Under the pieces are notes generated by a model. The model saw only the letters and a program-made list of their open reading frames with translations, did not search any database and was not told the origin of the DNA. From NCBI RefSeq assembly GCF_003233655.1, contig NZ_CP029830.1:275001-339000 (forward strand): a stretch of DNA of 64,000 nt, read 5' to 3'. This document shows positions 27,192 through 35,721 of this stretch, piece after piece. Position 1 is the first letter of the stretch; the number at the start of each line of letters is the position of its first letter. The position numbers and the translations under genes are program-made. Source of the stretch: Azospirillum ramasamyi. Lineage in GTDB: Bacteria > Pseudomonadota > Alphaproteobacteria > Azospirillales > Azospirillaceae.

Positions 27192-29497
27192 TGGAAGGAA
27201 CCATCCGCAAGGCCGCGGTGATCGGCGCCGGATCCATGGGATCGGGCATCGCCGCGCAGTTCGCCAACGGCGGCGTGCCGGTTCTGCTGCTCGACGTCGC
27301 CGGCCCCGGCGAAGACCGTGCCGCCCCGGCCCGTGCCGGCCTGGAACGGCAGTTGAAGGCGCAGGGCTTCATGGCCCCGTCCGCCGCGAATCTGGTGAGT
27401 GTCGGCTGCATCGAGGACGATCTGGCCGCCGTCGCCGACGCCGACTGGATCGTCGAGGCGGTGGTGGAGGATCCGGAGATCAAGCGCCGGCTGTTCGCCC
27501 GGCTGGACGGGCTGCGCAAGCCGGGGGCGGCGGTATCCTCCAACACCTCCACCATCCCGCTGGCGCAGTTGACGGAGGGGGCGTCGGAGGCCTTCCGCCG
27601 CGACTTCCTCATCACCCATTTCTTCAACCCGCCGCGCCACATGCGGCTGATGGAGCTGGTCGCCGGCCCCGGCACCGCGCCGGAAACCGCCGCCCTGGTC
27701 CGCGATGCCGCGGAGAGGGTGCTGGGCAAGACCGTGGTCGACTGCCGCGACACGCCGGCCTTCATCGCCAACCGGCTGGGTTGCCATTGGATGTCGGTCG
27801 CCGCCATCGAGGCGCTGCGCCACGGCCTGACGGTGGAGCAGGCGGACGCCGTGGCCGGCGCGCCGTTCGGCGTGCCGCGCACGGGCATCTTCGGGCTGCT
27901 GGATCTCGTCGGCATCGATCTGGTGCCGCTGGTCTGGGGCAGCCTGCTGGGCGCCCTGCCGCCCGAGGACGCCCACCATCGCCACGATCCGACCACCGAG
28001 CCGCTGATCCGCCGCCTGATCGCCGAGGGCCGGATCGGGCGCAAGGCCAAGGGCGGCTTCTACCGCCTCGCCCCCGGCAGCAAGGCGCGCGAGGCGCTGG
28101 ACCTCGCCACCGGGGAGTACCGTCCGCAGGCCGAGGCCACCGCCAACCGCGATCTGGCGGCGCTGATCCGGCAGGAGGATGCGGCCGGACGCTATGCCTG
28201 GGCCGTGCTGTCCAACAGCATCGCCTATGCCGCCGCCGTGGCGGGGGAGATCGCCGACGACGTGGCGGCCATCGACACCGCGATGCGGCTCGGCTATGGC
28301 TGGGCCGAGGGGCCGTTCGCGCTGGCCGACCGGGTCGGCTGCGCCGCCATCGCCGACCGGCTGGCGGAGGAGGGGCGCGACGTGCCGCCGCTGCTCGCCG
28401 CCGCCGCGGCAGAGGGCGGCTTCCACCGCCGTGGCGCCGCCGGGCGGGAGACCAGAACCACCGCCGGAGCCTGGACGACGGTCCGCAGGCCGCAAGCCAT
28501 GCCCGACCTTGCCGAGGTGAAGGAGCGCGGGCCGCGCTTCGCCGGCAACGGATCGGCGTCGGTCTGGGATCTGGGCGACGGCGTCGCCTGCCTGGAATTC
28601 CACACCAAGATGAACGCCATCGACCAGGGCATCCTCGCCATGGTCGCGGAAGCGGCGGAGCGGGTGCCGGCGGAATTCCGCGCGCTCGTCCTCTACAACG
28701 ACAATCCGCGCGCCTTCTCCGCCGGGGCCAATCTCGGCTATTTCGTCGAGCGGCTGGAGGCGGAGGATTTCGCCGCGCTGGAACGCTTCGTCGATCAGGG
28801 GCAAGCGGCCTTCCGCGCCCTGAAGCACGCCGCCATCCCGGTGGTCGGCGCGCCGGCCGGGCTGGCGGTCGGCGGCGGCTGCGAGGTGCTGCTGCATTGC
28901 GACGCGATCCAGGCCCATGCCGAAACCTATATCGGGCTGGTCGAGCTGAAGGTCGGCATCATTCCGGGCTGGCGCGGCACGGCGGAACTGCTGCTGCGCT
29001 GGGGCCGCCGGTCCGACCGGCCCGAAGGCCCGATGGGAACCGCCCGGGCGGCCTTCGAAACCATCGCCGGGGCGCGCATCACCGGTTCGGCGTTGGAGGC
29101 GCGGGCGCTCGGCTATCTGCGGCCGGAGGACGGCATCACCATGGGCCGCGACCGGCTGCTCGGCGACGCCAAGGCGAAGGCGCTGACGCTGTCCGATGGC
29201 TACCGTCCGCCCGGCATCGGCTCCGTCACCCTGCCGGGGCCGGCGGGGCGGGAGGCGCTGCAGGCCATCGTCCGCGGCCGGCGGGAGGACGGGCAGGCCA
29301 GCCCCCATGACGAGGTGGTCGCGGGCTGGCTGGCCGACGCCTGCTGCGGCGGTCCCGAGGCCGGGCCGCAGACCCCCGTCGACGAGGACGCGCTCGCGGC
29401 GCTGGAGCGGGAGGCCCTGTCCGCCCTGATCCGGGAACCGGCCACCCGCGCCCGCATCCGGCACATGCTGGACACCGGCAAGCCCCTGCGGAATTGA
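27191..29497 (+). CDS. 3-hydroxyacyl-CoA dehydrogenase/enoyl-CoA hydratase fusion (FadB/FadJ-like)
   Basis: 768 residues. The NAD-binding motif is AAVIGAGSMGSGIAAQF near residue 8, the HCDH core contains SNTSTIPLAQL and ITHFFNPPRHMRLMELV, and the second dehydrogenase C-domain runs to about 420. The enoyl-CoA hydratase/isomerase domain is at about 450-690, with RAFSAGANLGYF and an oxyanion-hole region PAGLAVGGGCEVLLHCD. The order (dehydrogenase first, hydratase second) is the reverse of E. coli FadB but common in proteobacterial paralogs. It catalyses hydration and dehydrogenation steps of beta-oxidation. ATG 27191 is preferred over GTG 27188. It is followed by the ACAD gene after 11 bases; no thiolase is present in the window. 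Confidence 0.92.
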   Translation: MEGTIRKAAVIGAGSMGSGIAAQFANGGVPVLLLDVAGPGEDRAAPARAGLERQLKAQGFMAPSAANLVSVGCIEDDLAAVADADWIVEAVVEDPEIKRRLFARLDGLRKPGAAVSSNTSTIPLAQLTEGASEAFRRDFLITHFFNPPRHMRLMELVAGPGTAPETAALVRDAAERVLGKTVVDCRDTPAFIANRLGCHWMSVAAIEALRHGLTVEQADAVAGAPFGVPRTGIFGLLDLVGIDLVPLVWGSLLGALPPEDAHHRHDPTTEPLIRRLIAEGRIGRKAKGGFYRLAPGSKAREALDLATGEYRPQAEATANRDLAALIRQEDAAGRYAWAVLSNSIAYAAAVAGEIADDVAAIDTAMRLGYGWAEGPFALADRVGCAAIADRLAEEGRDVPPLLAAAAAEGGFHRRGAAGRETRTTAGAWTTVRRPQAMPDLAEVKERGPRFAGNGSASVWDLGDGVACLEFHTKMNAIDQGILAMVAEAAERVPAEFRALVLYNDNPRAFSAGANLGYFVERLEAEDFAALERFVDQGQAAFRALKHAAIPVVGAPAGLAVGGGCEVLLHCDAIQAHAETYIGLVELKVGIIPGWRGTAELLLRWGRRSDRPEGPMGTARAAFETIAGARITGSALEARALGYLRPEDGITMGRDRLLGDAKAKALTLSDGYRPPGIGSVTLPGPAGREALQAIVRGRREDGQASPHDEVVAGWLADACCGGPEAGPQTPVDEDALAALEREALSALIREPATRARIRHMLDTGKPLRN

Positions 29498-29508
29498 GGA
29501 GCAGAACC

Positions 29509-31296
29509 ATGTCCGTGTATCAGCCGCCGATCCAGTCCATGCGCTTCCTGGTCCATGAGGTGCTCCGCGCGCCCGCGATTCTGGCGGAAGCCGGGTGGGA
29601 CGAGGTGTCGGGCGACCTGTTCGACGACGTGCTGTCCCAGGCCGGACGCATCGCCGCGGAGGTGCTGTTCCCCCTGAACCGTTCCGGCGACGAGGAGGGG
29701 GTGCGCGTGGAGGCGGATGGCGTGCGCATGCCCGCCGGCTTCGGCGACGCCTACCGCGCCTGGCGGGAGGGCGGCTGGAACGGGCTGGCCGGCGATCCCG
29801 CCTATGGCGGACAGGGCATGCCGGCGCTGCTCGACACGCTGGTGACGGAGATGGTGTGCGGCGCCAACCTCGCCTTCAGCATCGTGCCCGGCCTGACCCA
29901 GGGCGCCATCCGCGCCATCGCCGCCCATGCCGGCGACGCGCTGAAGGATGCCTATCTGCCGCGGATGATCTCCGGCGACTGGACCGGCGCCATGGCCCTG
30001 ACCGAGCCCCATGCCGGCACCGATCTCGGCCTGCTGCGCACGCGGGCGGAGCCGGCGGCGGACGGCAGCCATCGCCTGACCGGCCAGAAGATGTTCATCT
30101 CCTCGGCCGACCACGACCTGACCGACAACCTCGTCCATCTGGTGCTGGCGCGCCTGCCCGATGCGCCGCCGGGCACGCGGGGCATCAGCCTGTTCCTGGT
30201 GCCGAAGCGGCTGCCGGACGGCTCCCGCAACGGCTGGGCCGTGCTGTCGTCGGAACAGAAGATGGGCCTGCACGCCTCGCCCACCTGCGTGGTGTCCTAC
30301 GAAGGGGCGGTGGGCTGGATGGTGGGGCAGCCGCATCGCGGCCTGCCGGCCATGTTCACCATGATGAACCACGAACGGCTGTTCGTCGGCATCCAGGGCA
30401 TCGGCGTCGGCGAATGCGCCGCGCAGTCCGCCCTGGCCTATGCGCGCGAGCGCGAACAGGGACGGGCTCCCGACGGGCCGCGCACCCCCGGCCGGCCGGC
30501 CGATGCGATCATCCATCTGCCCGACGTGCGGCGGATGGTGCTGACCGCCCGCGCGCTGACCGACGCCGGCCGGGCGCTCGCCGCCTGGACCGCCTTGTGG
30601 ATGGACCGCGCCCGCCATGGCGGCGATCCCGCATTGGCGGAGGAGGCGGAGGATTGGGCGGCCCTGCTGACACCGGTCATCAAGGCGGCCGGCACCGATT
30701 TCGGCTTCGAGGCGGCGGTGCTGGCCCAGCAGGTCATGGGCGGTCACGGCTATATCCGCGACAACGGGGTCGAGCAGCTGGTCCGCGACGTGCGCGCGAC
30801 GCAGATCTATGAAGGGACGAACGGAGTCCAGGCGCTCGACCTCGTGCAGCGCAAGCTGACGCTGCATGGCGGCCGGCCGGTCGCCCGCCTGTTCGCGGCC
30901 ATCGACGCGGCGGCGAGGGATCTGGAGGCCGAACCGCTCACCCGCGACATCGCCGGCCCGTTGCGCGACGCGGCGGAGCGGCTGCGCGGCGTGGTGGCAT
31001 GGCTGGCGGAAGCGGGAGCGCGCAGCCCCCTCGCCCCGGCGGCGGCGGCGGCGGACACGCTGAAGCTGATGGCGCTGGTGAGCTATGGCTGGATGTGGGG
31101 ACTGATGGCGACCGCGGCGGCACGGCGGCCGGAGGGTTACGACCGGGCCTATCTGGACGGACGGATCGGCCTCGCCCGCGTCTTCGCCAACCGCCTGCTG
31201 CCCGAGACCGTGGCGCTGGATCTACGCATCCGCAGTGGCCACGACAGCCTGTTCGACCCCGGCCTGACGGACGATCTGGCCGCCCTGGACGGCTAG
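29509..31296 (+). CDS. Large acyl-CoA dehydrogenase (DmdC-type, with C-terminal extension)
   Basis: 595 residues, about 200 longer than classical ACADs. It begins MSVYQPPIQSMRFLVHEVL, the usual start of this branch. FAD-site motifs are MALTEPHAGTDLGLLRTRAE and KMFISSADHDL, and the catalytic Glu435 lies in QIYEGTNGVQALDL. The C-terminal region (about 460-595) is the extra helical domain found in 3-methylmercaptopropionyl-CoA dehydrogenase relatives. GAGGAG precedes the ATG. As the third gene of the ligase operon it makes the 2,3-enoyl-CoA for the fusion enzyme upstream. Unlike the protein at 18425, it keeps the normal Glu base. Confidence 0.92.
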   Translation: MSVYQPPIQSMRFLVHEVLRAPAILAEAGWDEVSGDLFDDVLSQAGRIAAEVLFPLNRSGDEEGVRVEADGVRMPAGFGDAYRAWREGGWNGLAGDPAYGGQGMPALLDTLVTEMVCGANLAFSIVPGLTQGAIRAIAAHAGDALKDAYLPRMISGDWTGAMALTEPHAGTDLGLLRTRAEPAADGSHRLTGQKMFISSADHDLTDNLVHLVLARLPDAPPGTRGISLFLVPKRLPDGSRNGWAVLSSEQKMGLHASPTCVVSYEGAVGWMVGQPHRGLPAMFTMMNHERLFVGIQGIGVGECAAQSALAYAREREQGRAPDGPRTPGRPADAIIHLPDVRRMVLTARALTDAGRALAAWTALWMDRARHGGDPALAEEAEDWAALLTPVIKAAGTDFGFEAAVLAQQVMGGHGYIRDNGVEQLVRDVRATQIYEGTNGVQALDLVQRKLTLHGGRPVARLFAAIDAAARDLEAEPLTRDIAGPLRDAAERLRGVVAWLAEAGARSPLAPAAAAADTLKLMALVSYGWMWGLMATAAARRPEGYDRAYLDGRIGLARVFANRLLPETVALDLRIRSGHDSLFDPGLTDDLAALDG

Positions 31297-31353
31297 AATG
31301 CGGTCGGTTCAAGCGGAAATGCCTGAGCCATGACCCACACCGAATAGCCAAAA

Positions 31354-31404
31354 GCCTGGAGACCCCTCGGGTGCTAGGATAGGCATCCGACGGACTCCAG
31401 GCTT
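31354..31404. repeat. Inverted repeat after the ligase operon
   Basis: AGCCTGGAG at 31354-31362 is repeated inverted as CTCCAGGCT at 31396-31404, with a 33-base spacer. The position 57 bases after the ACAD stop would fit an irregular terminator or a regulatory site for the next gene. There is no T-tract. Confidence 0.35.
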
Positions 31405-31419
31405 CGGGAGAACGCGGGT

Positions 31420-31433
31420 TGACGCAGGTCAAC
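31420..31433. promoter_or_regulatory. FNR/FixK/Anr-type box upstream of the universal stress gene
   Basis: TTGACGCAGGTCAA fits the TTGAY-N4-RTCAA pattern bound by FNR/CRP-family oxygen or nitric-oxide responsive regulators. It lies about 100 bases before the universal stress protein start. A possible -10 element (TGCAAT, 31463-31468) lies about 30 bases further on, compatible with activation from roughly -45. Confidence 0.6.
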
Positions 31434-31532
31434 GCGGATTGCGCGAAGATCTGCTCTCCTTGTGCAATGGGACCGGTTCGACCAGAAGCGCTCCAATAGC
31501 GGCTGACACAGCCTGTTTTGGGAGGACGCGAC

Positions 31533-32369
31533 ATGAAAATGCGGATGCTCGTTCCCCTTCATACCTATCCCGATGGCAACCCCGACAGCATTGCCCGGCA
31601 GGTGGCGATGTATGCCCGGCATCTGCAGGCGGATGTCTGCGCTCTCGCCTGCAACATCGATCTGCCGAATGCATCCAGCCTGCTCGGCACCCTGGCCATC
31701 AACGTACCCGCGATGATCCGGGAGGCGAAGGCCGGAAGCCGCGCGCGGTCGACGGCCCTGATCGGCGCCATGAAGGCTGAGCTGGACCCGTTGGGGATTC
31801 CTCTGCGCACCCTGGAGGCCGAGCGCTATCCGGCGGAGTTCGGGGAGATCATCGCCCGAGAGGCGCGCTATCACGACATCGTCCTGTTCGGGATGGGCCC
31901 GCGGGACGGAACCTCGCGCCTGACCGCAGAGGCCGTGATCTTCGCGTCCGGCCGTCCGGTCCTTCTGGTTCCGGAAGCGGGGCCGGCCATTGTCCCGGAC
32001 CATGTGGTGATCGCCTGGGACGGCGGAAGCGCCGCCGCGCGGGCCGTGTCCGACGCCCACGCCTTCCTGCGCCGCGCCGGAACCGTCACCATCGTCACGG
32101 TGGCGGGCGAAAAGGTTCCGATGGAGGAAGATGCGGGCGACCGGTTGGCGGAGTATCTGGCCGACCACGACATCGATGCCGGGCTGGCCCGGCTGCAGAG
32201 CGACGGCCGACCCATCGCCGACATCCTGCAGGCGCATGTGCAGGAAGTCGGCGCGGGGCTGCTGGTCATGGGCGGTTTCGGCCATTCCCGGATGAGGGAT
32301 TTCGTCCTGGGCGGCGCCACACGGGGAATGCTGGACGATCTTCGGGTGCCGGTGCTCGTCTCGCACTGA
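31533..32369 (+). CDS. Universal stress protein (tandem UspA domains)
   Basis: 278 residues with two UspA-like halves. The second carries the ATP-binding signature in LVMGGFGHSRMRDFVLGGAT (Gly-x2-Gly-x9-Gly-Ala/Thr type), while the first half is degenerate (IVLFGMGPRDG). GGGAGGACGCGAC precedes ATG 31533; an in-frame start at 31518 is less likely. Such proteins accumulate under oxygen limitation, starvation or respiratory stress. The FNR-type box upstream suggests microaerobic induction. It is followed by an EAL remnant, not by an operon partner. Confidence 0.88.
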   Translation: MKMRMLVPLHTYPDGNPDSIARQVAMYARHLQADVCALACNIDLPNASSLLGTLAINVPAMIREAKAGSRARSTALIGAMKAELDPLGIPLRTLEAERYPAEFGEIIAREARYHDIVLFGMGPRDGTSRLTAEAVIFASGRPVLLVPEAGPAIVPDHVVIAWDGGSAAARAVSDAHAFLRRAGTVTIVTVAGEKVPMEEDAGDRLAEYLADHDIDAGLARLQSDGRPIADILQAHVQEVGAGLLVMGGFGHSRMRDFVLGGATRGMLDDLRVPVLVSH

Positions 32370-32437
32370 CCGCGGCAGGCGCCGCGTTCATCGGAGTCCC
32401 GCATTCATCAGCCGATTGCGGGAACTCCGCCGCGGCC

Positions 32438-32656
32438 GGCGGCCAGGACCGCAACCCCACGCTGGTAAGCGCCATGATTTCCCTGATCCACCAGCTCGGC
32501 TATAGGGTCGTCGCCGAAGGCGTGGAGACCCTCACCGCTCTGGACATGCTGTCCGAACTGGGGTGCGACGAAGTGCAGGGGTACCACATCGCGCGGCCGA
32601 TGACGGCGGCGGTGTTCGAGGGTTGGTTGCGCGACCACCCGCAAGTTGCGGGCTGA
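32438..32656 (+). pseudogene. C-terminal remnant of an EAL-domain phosphodiesterase
   Basis: The open stretch encodes DRNPTLVSAMISLIHQLGYR, then VVAEGVETLTALDMLSELG, then CDEVQGYHIARPMTAAVF. These are the last helices and strand of an EAL domain (AEGVET and QGYxIARPM are diagnostic). Everything before, including the EAL motif and KIDRSF, is missing; the upstream sequence is unrelated, and the ATG at 32474 is internal. The rest of the gene was evidently lost by deletion. It cannot be an active phosphodiesterase. Confidence 0.8.
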
Positions 32657-32712
32657 CAAGCCGGGGCCAACCCCGGCCGATCAGCCGAGGGCACCGTCCT
32701 GCCCACCCTCAT

Positions 32713-32768
32713 CCATCAGGCCGGAACCATCAGGCCGGAACCATCAGACAGGGTCCATCAGGCCGGGA
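32713..32768. repeat. 14-base tandem repeat (four units)
   Basis: Units CCATCAGGCCGGAA, CCATCAGGCCGGAA, CCATCAGACAGGGT and CCATCAGGCCGGGA follow each other without gaps. The first two are identical. The array lies between the EAL remnant and the end of the small membrane protein gene and overlaps the last codons of the latter. Confidence 0.8.
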
Positions 32769-33048
32769 TTTGCTGCCAGCCCAGCCGCTTGTAGCGCGCT
32801 TCCAGAATGGTCGGTGTCGCGCATGCGTAACCGAACCAGACCCCCGCCAGCATGAGGGCCCCGCTGGGCCAAAGCAGCAGGCCGATGACGGTCAGAACCG
32901 CATGGATCGCGCTGTGCATCCACTCGCCCTTGGACGCGAAATAGAACGGGCCGCCCAGGAACGCCCAAAGACCGTCCTTGTTGGACACGGCTTCCGTCTG
33001 GCCGGTCGCAGGGTTTTTGAAGATCGTGGCCGATGACGGCTGTGCCAT
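32758..33048 (-). CDS. Small membrane protein, HrgC/DUF2628-like
   Basis: 96 residues. The N-terminal cytoplasmic part is IFKNPATGQTEAVSNKDG, followed by FLGGPFYFASKGEWMHS and one or two hydrophobic helices (about residues 45-75). This pattern (FKNP..G....V..G.SW.....GPFYF..KG.W.H) is that of small inner-membrane proteins grouped with HrgC. The function is not known. AGGAG precedes the ATG by seven bases. Its stop codon lies in the tandem repeat described separately, and it appears to be a single-gene unit. Confidence 0.75.
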   Translation of the reverse strand: MAQPSSATIFKNPATGQTEAVSNKDGLWAFLGGPFYFASKGEWMHSAIHAVLTVIGLLLWPSGALMLAGVWFGYACATPTILEARYKRLGWQQIPA

Positions 33049-33167
33049 GTTCGTCTCCTAGACTTTCCCGCCCTACTCTGGACGACGGTCTCCGCATACG
33101 TCCCTTCCGGTAGCCGGCTTTCCCGCATGGTGGACAATCCGGCATATGAAGGGTCGCCTGCAGACCC

Positions 33168-34091
33168 TCATTCCACGGCCGCGCCCTCCCCGTTTCCGGT
33201 TCCGCGCAGGACTTCCAGGAACCGCTCCAGCACCAGATTCGGTTGCGCGCCCTTCTTGGTCACCACCTGGAACTCCAGGGCATGATGGTAGGTGTCGGGC
33301 AGCAGCGCCCGCATCATGCCGCGCTCGACCCATTGCCGGGCGTAATGGGTGGGCAGAAAGCCGACATAGCATCCGGTGAGGATCAGGAAGGCCACGCCCT
33401 CGCGGTCGGTCGCCGTCGCGGTGTTGTTCAGCTCATGGGGAAGCTGCGCCTGGGTCGGGGCCACGGCGTCGGCGGCCTCGACCGCCTCCCGCGTCACCGC
33501 CGCGTCGGAATGGTCGAACAGCGGATGGCCGTCGCCGCAGTAGAGCAGCGACTCTTCCTGGTAGAGCGGAAGGCCCGCCAGCCCCGGCAGGCCTCTGCGC
33601 ACGGGAACGACGCCGACGTGCAACTGCCCGTCCAGCACGCCGCGCTCGATTTCATTGGGCGGGATCATGCGGATGTTGACGCGGACCTCCGGCGCAAGCT
33701 GCTTCAGGCTGCGCAGGGCGTGGGTCACCCGCATCTGCGGCATGGTGACGAGGTTGTCGGTGATGCCGATGTTCAGCTCGCCGCGCAGGCGGCCGTGAAC
33801 GGTGTTGATCTCGCTGCGGAAGCTCTCGGCGCTGGCGAGCAGGCGCAAGCTCGCCTCATAGGCCAGATGCCCTTCGTCGGTCAGCCGGAAGCCCGCCCGA
33901 CCGCGACGGCAGAGCGTGAGGCCGAGCCGCCGTTCAAGATCCGCCATGTGCTGGCTGATCGCCGCCCGGCTGATGTTCAACTCCACCTCGGCGGCGGAAA
34001 AGCCGCCGCACTCCACCACGGTTCGGAACACGCGCAGCAGCCGGATGTCGGCATCGCCGATCGGGGCCAGGGACCGGGGGGGCTTGCTCAT
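33168..34091 (-). CDS. LysR-family transcriptional regulator
   Basis: 307 residues. The winged helix-turn-helix occupies about residues 14-75 (LLRVFRTVVECGGFSAAEVELNISRAAISQHMADLERRLG), and the LysR substrate domain begins at about residue 100 (GELNIGITDNLVTMPQMRV). It is divergent from the transaminase-mmsA genes with 149 bases between, the usual arrangement for a LysR activator of its neighbour. Regulation of beta-alanine (omega-amino acid) catabolism is inferred; the ligand could be beta-alanine or malonate semialdehyde. Confidence 0.92.
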   Translation of the reverse strand: MSKPPRSLAPIGDADIRLLRVFRTVVECGGFSAAEVELNISRAAISQHMADLERRLGLTLCRRGRAGFRLTDEGHLAYEASLRLLASAESFRSEINTVHGRLRGELNIGITDNLVTMPQMRVTHALRSLKQLAPEVRVNIRMIPPNEIERGVLDGQLHVGVVPVRRGLPGLAGLPLYQEESLLYCGDGHPLFDHSDAAVTREAVEAADAVAPTQAQLPHELNNTATATDREGVAFLILTGCYVGFLPTHYARQWVERGMMRALLPDTYHHALEFQVVTKKGAQPNLVLERFLEVLRGTGNGEGAAVE

Positions 34092-34240
34092 GCGGGGACC
34101 ATGGTTTGGGGCGGGATAGTTAAGTACCGGGTTATGTGAAGTTCTTATAGTTTGGATTTAATCGCAACCTGGAAGCGCGCACACTCACCGCCCACAGCAC
34201 CCCCGACAGACGCCACCCAACAGATGCGGGAGAACAGCGG
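34092..34240. promoter_or_regulatory. Divergent promoter region between LysR gene and transaminase
   Basis: 149 bases. The stretch 34120-34165 is A+T-rich (including TTAAGTACCGGGTTATGTGA and CTTATAGTTTGGATTTAATC) in contrast to the surrounding genes, and is the likely site of both promoters and of LysR binding. No clean symmetric operator is picked out. GGGAG lies eight bases before the transaminase ATG. Confidence 0.45.
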
Positions 34241-35602
34241 ATGGCCCCCCTGGACAACGATCATGCCAACGCCCTCAGCAAGGCTGCCGGACTGACGCGC
34301 GAGGAACTCGACGCCTATTGGATGCCGTTCAGCGGCAACCGTCAGTTCAAGAACAACCCCCGCATGATTGTGAAGGCGGAAGGGAGCTGGTACTGGGACG
34401 CCGAAGGCCGCAAGATCTACGACAGCCTGTCCGGCCTGTGGTGCAGCGGCGCCGGCCATTGCCGCCGCGAGATCTCCGAAGCGGTCGCCCGCCAGATCGC
34501 CGAGCTGGATTACAGCCCGGCCTTCCAGCACGGGCATCCGGCCGCCTTCAAGCTGGCGCACAAGCTGGCGTCGATGACCCCGGCCGGCCTCGACCATGTC
34601 TTCTTCGTCGGCTCGGGCTCCGAGGCGGCCGACACCTCGCTGAAGATGGCGCGGGCCTATTGGCGGATGAAGGGTCAGCCGACCAAGACCAAGCTGATCG
34701 GCCGGTCCAAGGGCTATCACGGCGTCAATTTCGGCGGCACCAGCCTGGGCGGCATCGGCGGCAACCGCAAGCTGTTCGGCACCGGCGTCGATGCCGACCA
34801 CCTGCCCCACACCCTGCTGCCGCAGAACCTGTTCGTGAAGGGCATGCCCGAGGAAGGCGCCTTCCTGGCGGACGCGCTGGAGGAGCTGGTGGCGCTGCAC
34901 GACGCCTCCAACATCGCCGCGGTGATCGTCGAGCCGCTGGCCGGCTCGGCCGGCGTGCTGCCGCCGCCGAAGGGCTACCTGCAGCGGCTGCGCGAGATCT
35001 GCGACAAGCATTCCATCCTGCTGATCTTCGACGAGGTCATCACCGGCTTCGGCCGCATGGGCGCCCCCTTCGGCGCCGATGCCTTCGGCGTGGTGCCGGA
35101 CATGATGAACGTCGCCAAGGGCCTGACCAACGGCGCCGTCCCGATGGGGGCCGTCGTGGCGAAGCGCGACATCTACCAGGCCTTCATGGACAATGGCGGG
35201 CCGGAATACATGGTGGAGTTCCCGCACGGCTACACCTATTCCGCCCATCCGGTCGCCTGCGCCGCCGGTCTGGCCGCGCTCGACATCTTCGAGCGGGAGA
35301 AGCTGTGGGAAAAGGCGGCGGCGCTGGCGCCGCATTTCGAAAACCTGATCCACGGGCTGAAGGGGCTGAAGAACGTCGCCGACATCCGCAACTACGGCCT
35401 GACGGGCGCCGTCACCATCGCGCCGCTTCCGGGCGAGCCGGCCCGCCGGCCCTACGAGATCGGCGAGAAGTGCTGGAAAGCCGGCTATTACGTGCGCTTC
35501 GGCGGCGATACGCTCCAGTTCGGCCCGCATTTCCACAGCGAGCCGGCCGACCTCGACCGCCTGTTCGACGTCGTCGCCGACGCCATCCAGGCGACGGCGT
35601 AA
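34241..35602 (+). CDS. Omega-amino acid (beta-alanine):pyruvate transaminase
   Basis: 453 residues, class III PLP aminotransferase. [19 protein letters not shown] at the N-terminus is specific to the beta-alanine/omega-amino-acid:pyruvate group. Other features are [18 protein letters not shown] (phosphate-binding), [12 protein letters not shown] (Asp contacting PLP) and the Schiff-base Lys293 in [16 protein letters not shown]. Reaction: beta-alanine + pyruvate to malonate semialdehyde + L-alanine. The next gene, mmsA, converts the semialdehyde to acetyl-CoA, and a LysR gene is divergent. Other omega-amino acids or taurine-like amines may also be used. Confidence 0.92.
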   Translation: MAPLDNDHANALSKAAGLTREELDAYWMPFSGNRQFKNNPRMIVKAEGSWYWDAEGRKIYDSLSGLWCSGAGHCRREISEAVARQIAELDYSPAFQHGHPAAFKLAHKLASMTPAGLDHVFFVGSGSEAADTSLKMARAYWRMKGQPTKTKLIGRSKGYHGVNFGGTSLGGIGGNRKLFGTGVDADHLPHTLLPQNLFVKGMPEEGAFLADALEELVALHDASNIAAVIVEPLAGSAGVLPPPKGYLQRLREICDKHSILLIFDEVITGFGRMGAPFGADAFGVVPDMMNVAKGLTNGAVPMGAVVAKRDIYQAFMDNGGPEYMVEFPHGYTYSAHPVACAAGLAALDIFEREKLWEKAAALAPHFENLIHGLKGLKNVADIRNYGLTGAVTIAPLPGEPARRPYEIGEKCWKAGYYVRFGGDTLQFGPHFHSEPADLDRLFDVVADAIQATA

Positions 35603-35639
35603 GGGCCGCGGCCGAAGAGCAACGGCCGAGCACTGCCCT

Positions 35640-35677
35640 CACCCTTCCCTCCTCCGCCCGGCGGGGGAGGATGGGTG
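35640..35677. repeat. REP-like GC-rich hairpin between transaminase and mmsA
   Basis: An imperfect inverted repeat with left arm CACCCTTCCCTCCTCCGCC and right arm GGCGGGGGAGGATGGGTG (one or two mismatches and a bulge) around a minimal loop. This composition is typical of dispersed intergenic palindromes in alphaproteobacteria. It lies in the 119-base gap of an otherwise co-directional pair and could stabilise the upstream mRNA segment. Confidence 0.55.
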
Positions 35678-35721
35678 GGGGGTCCGACTTCGCAAAGACA
35701 AACACCCTCAGGAACCGCCCC

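Noticed and set aside
27113..29464. 783-residue antisense frame over the HCDH-ECH gene
   Set aside because: Low-complexity shadow translation without any domain; the sense protein has intact dehydrogenase and hydratase motifs.
34318..35602. Long open frame in phase with mmsA running back through the whole transaminase gene
   Set aside because: Its translation is Arg/Pro/Gly-rich noise typical of a shifted frame in high-GC DNA, while the transaminase frame has all family motifs. The apparent 967-residue fusion is an artefact.
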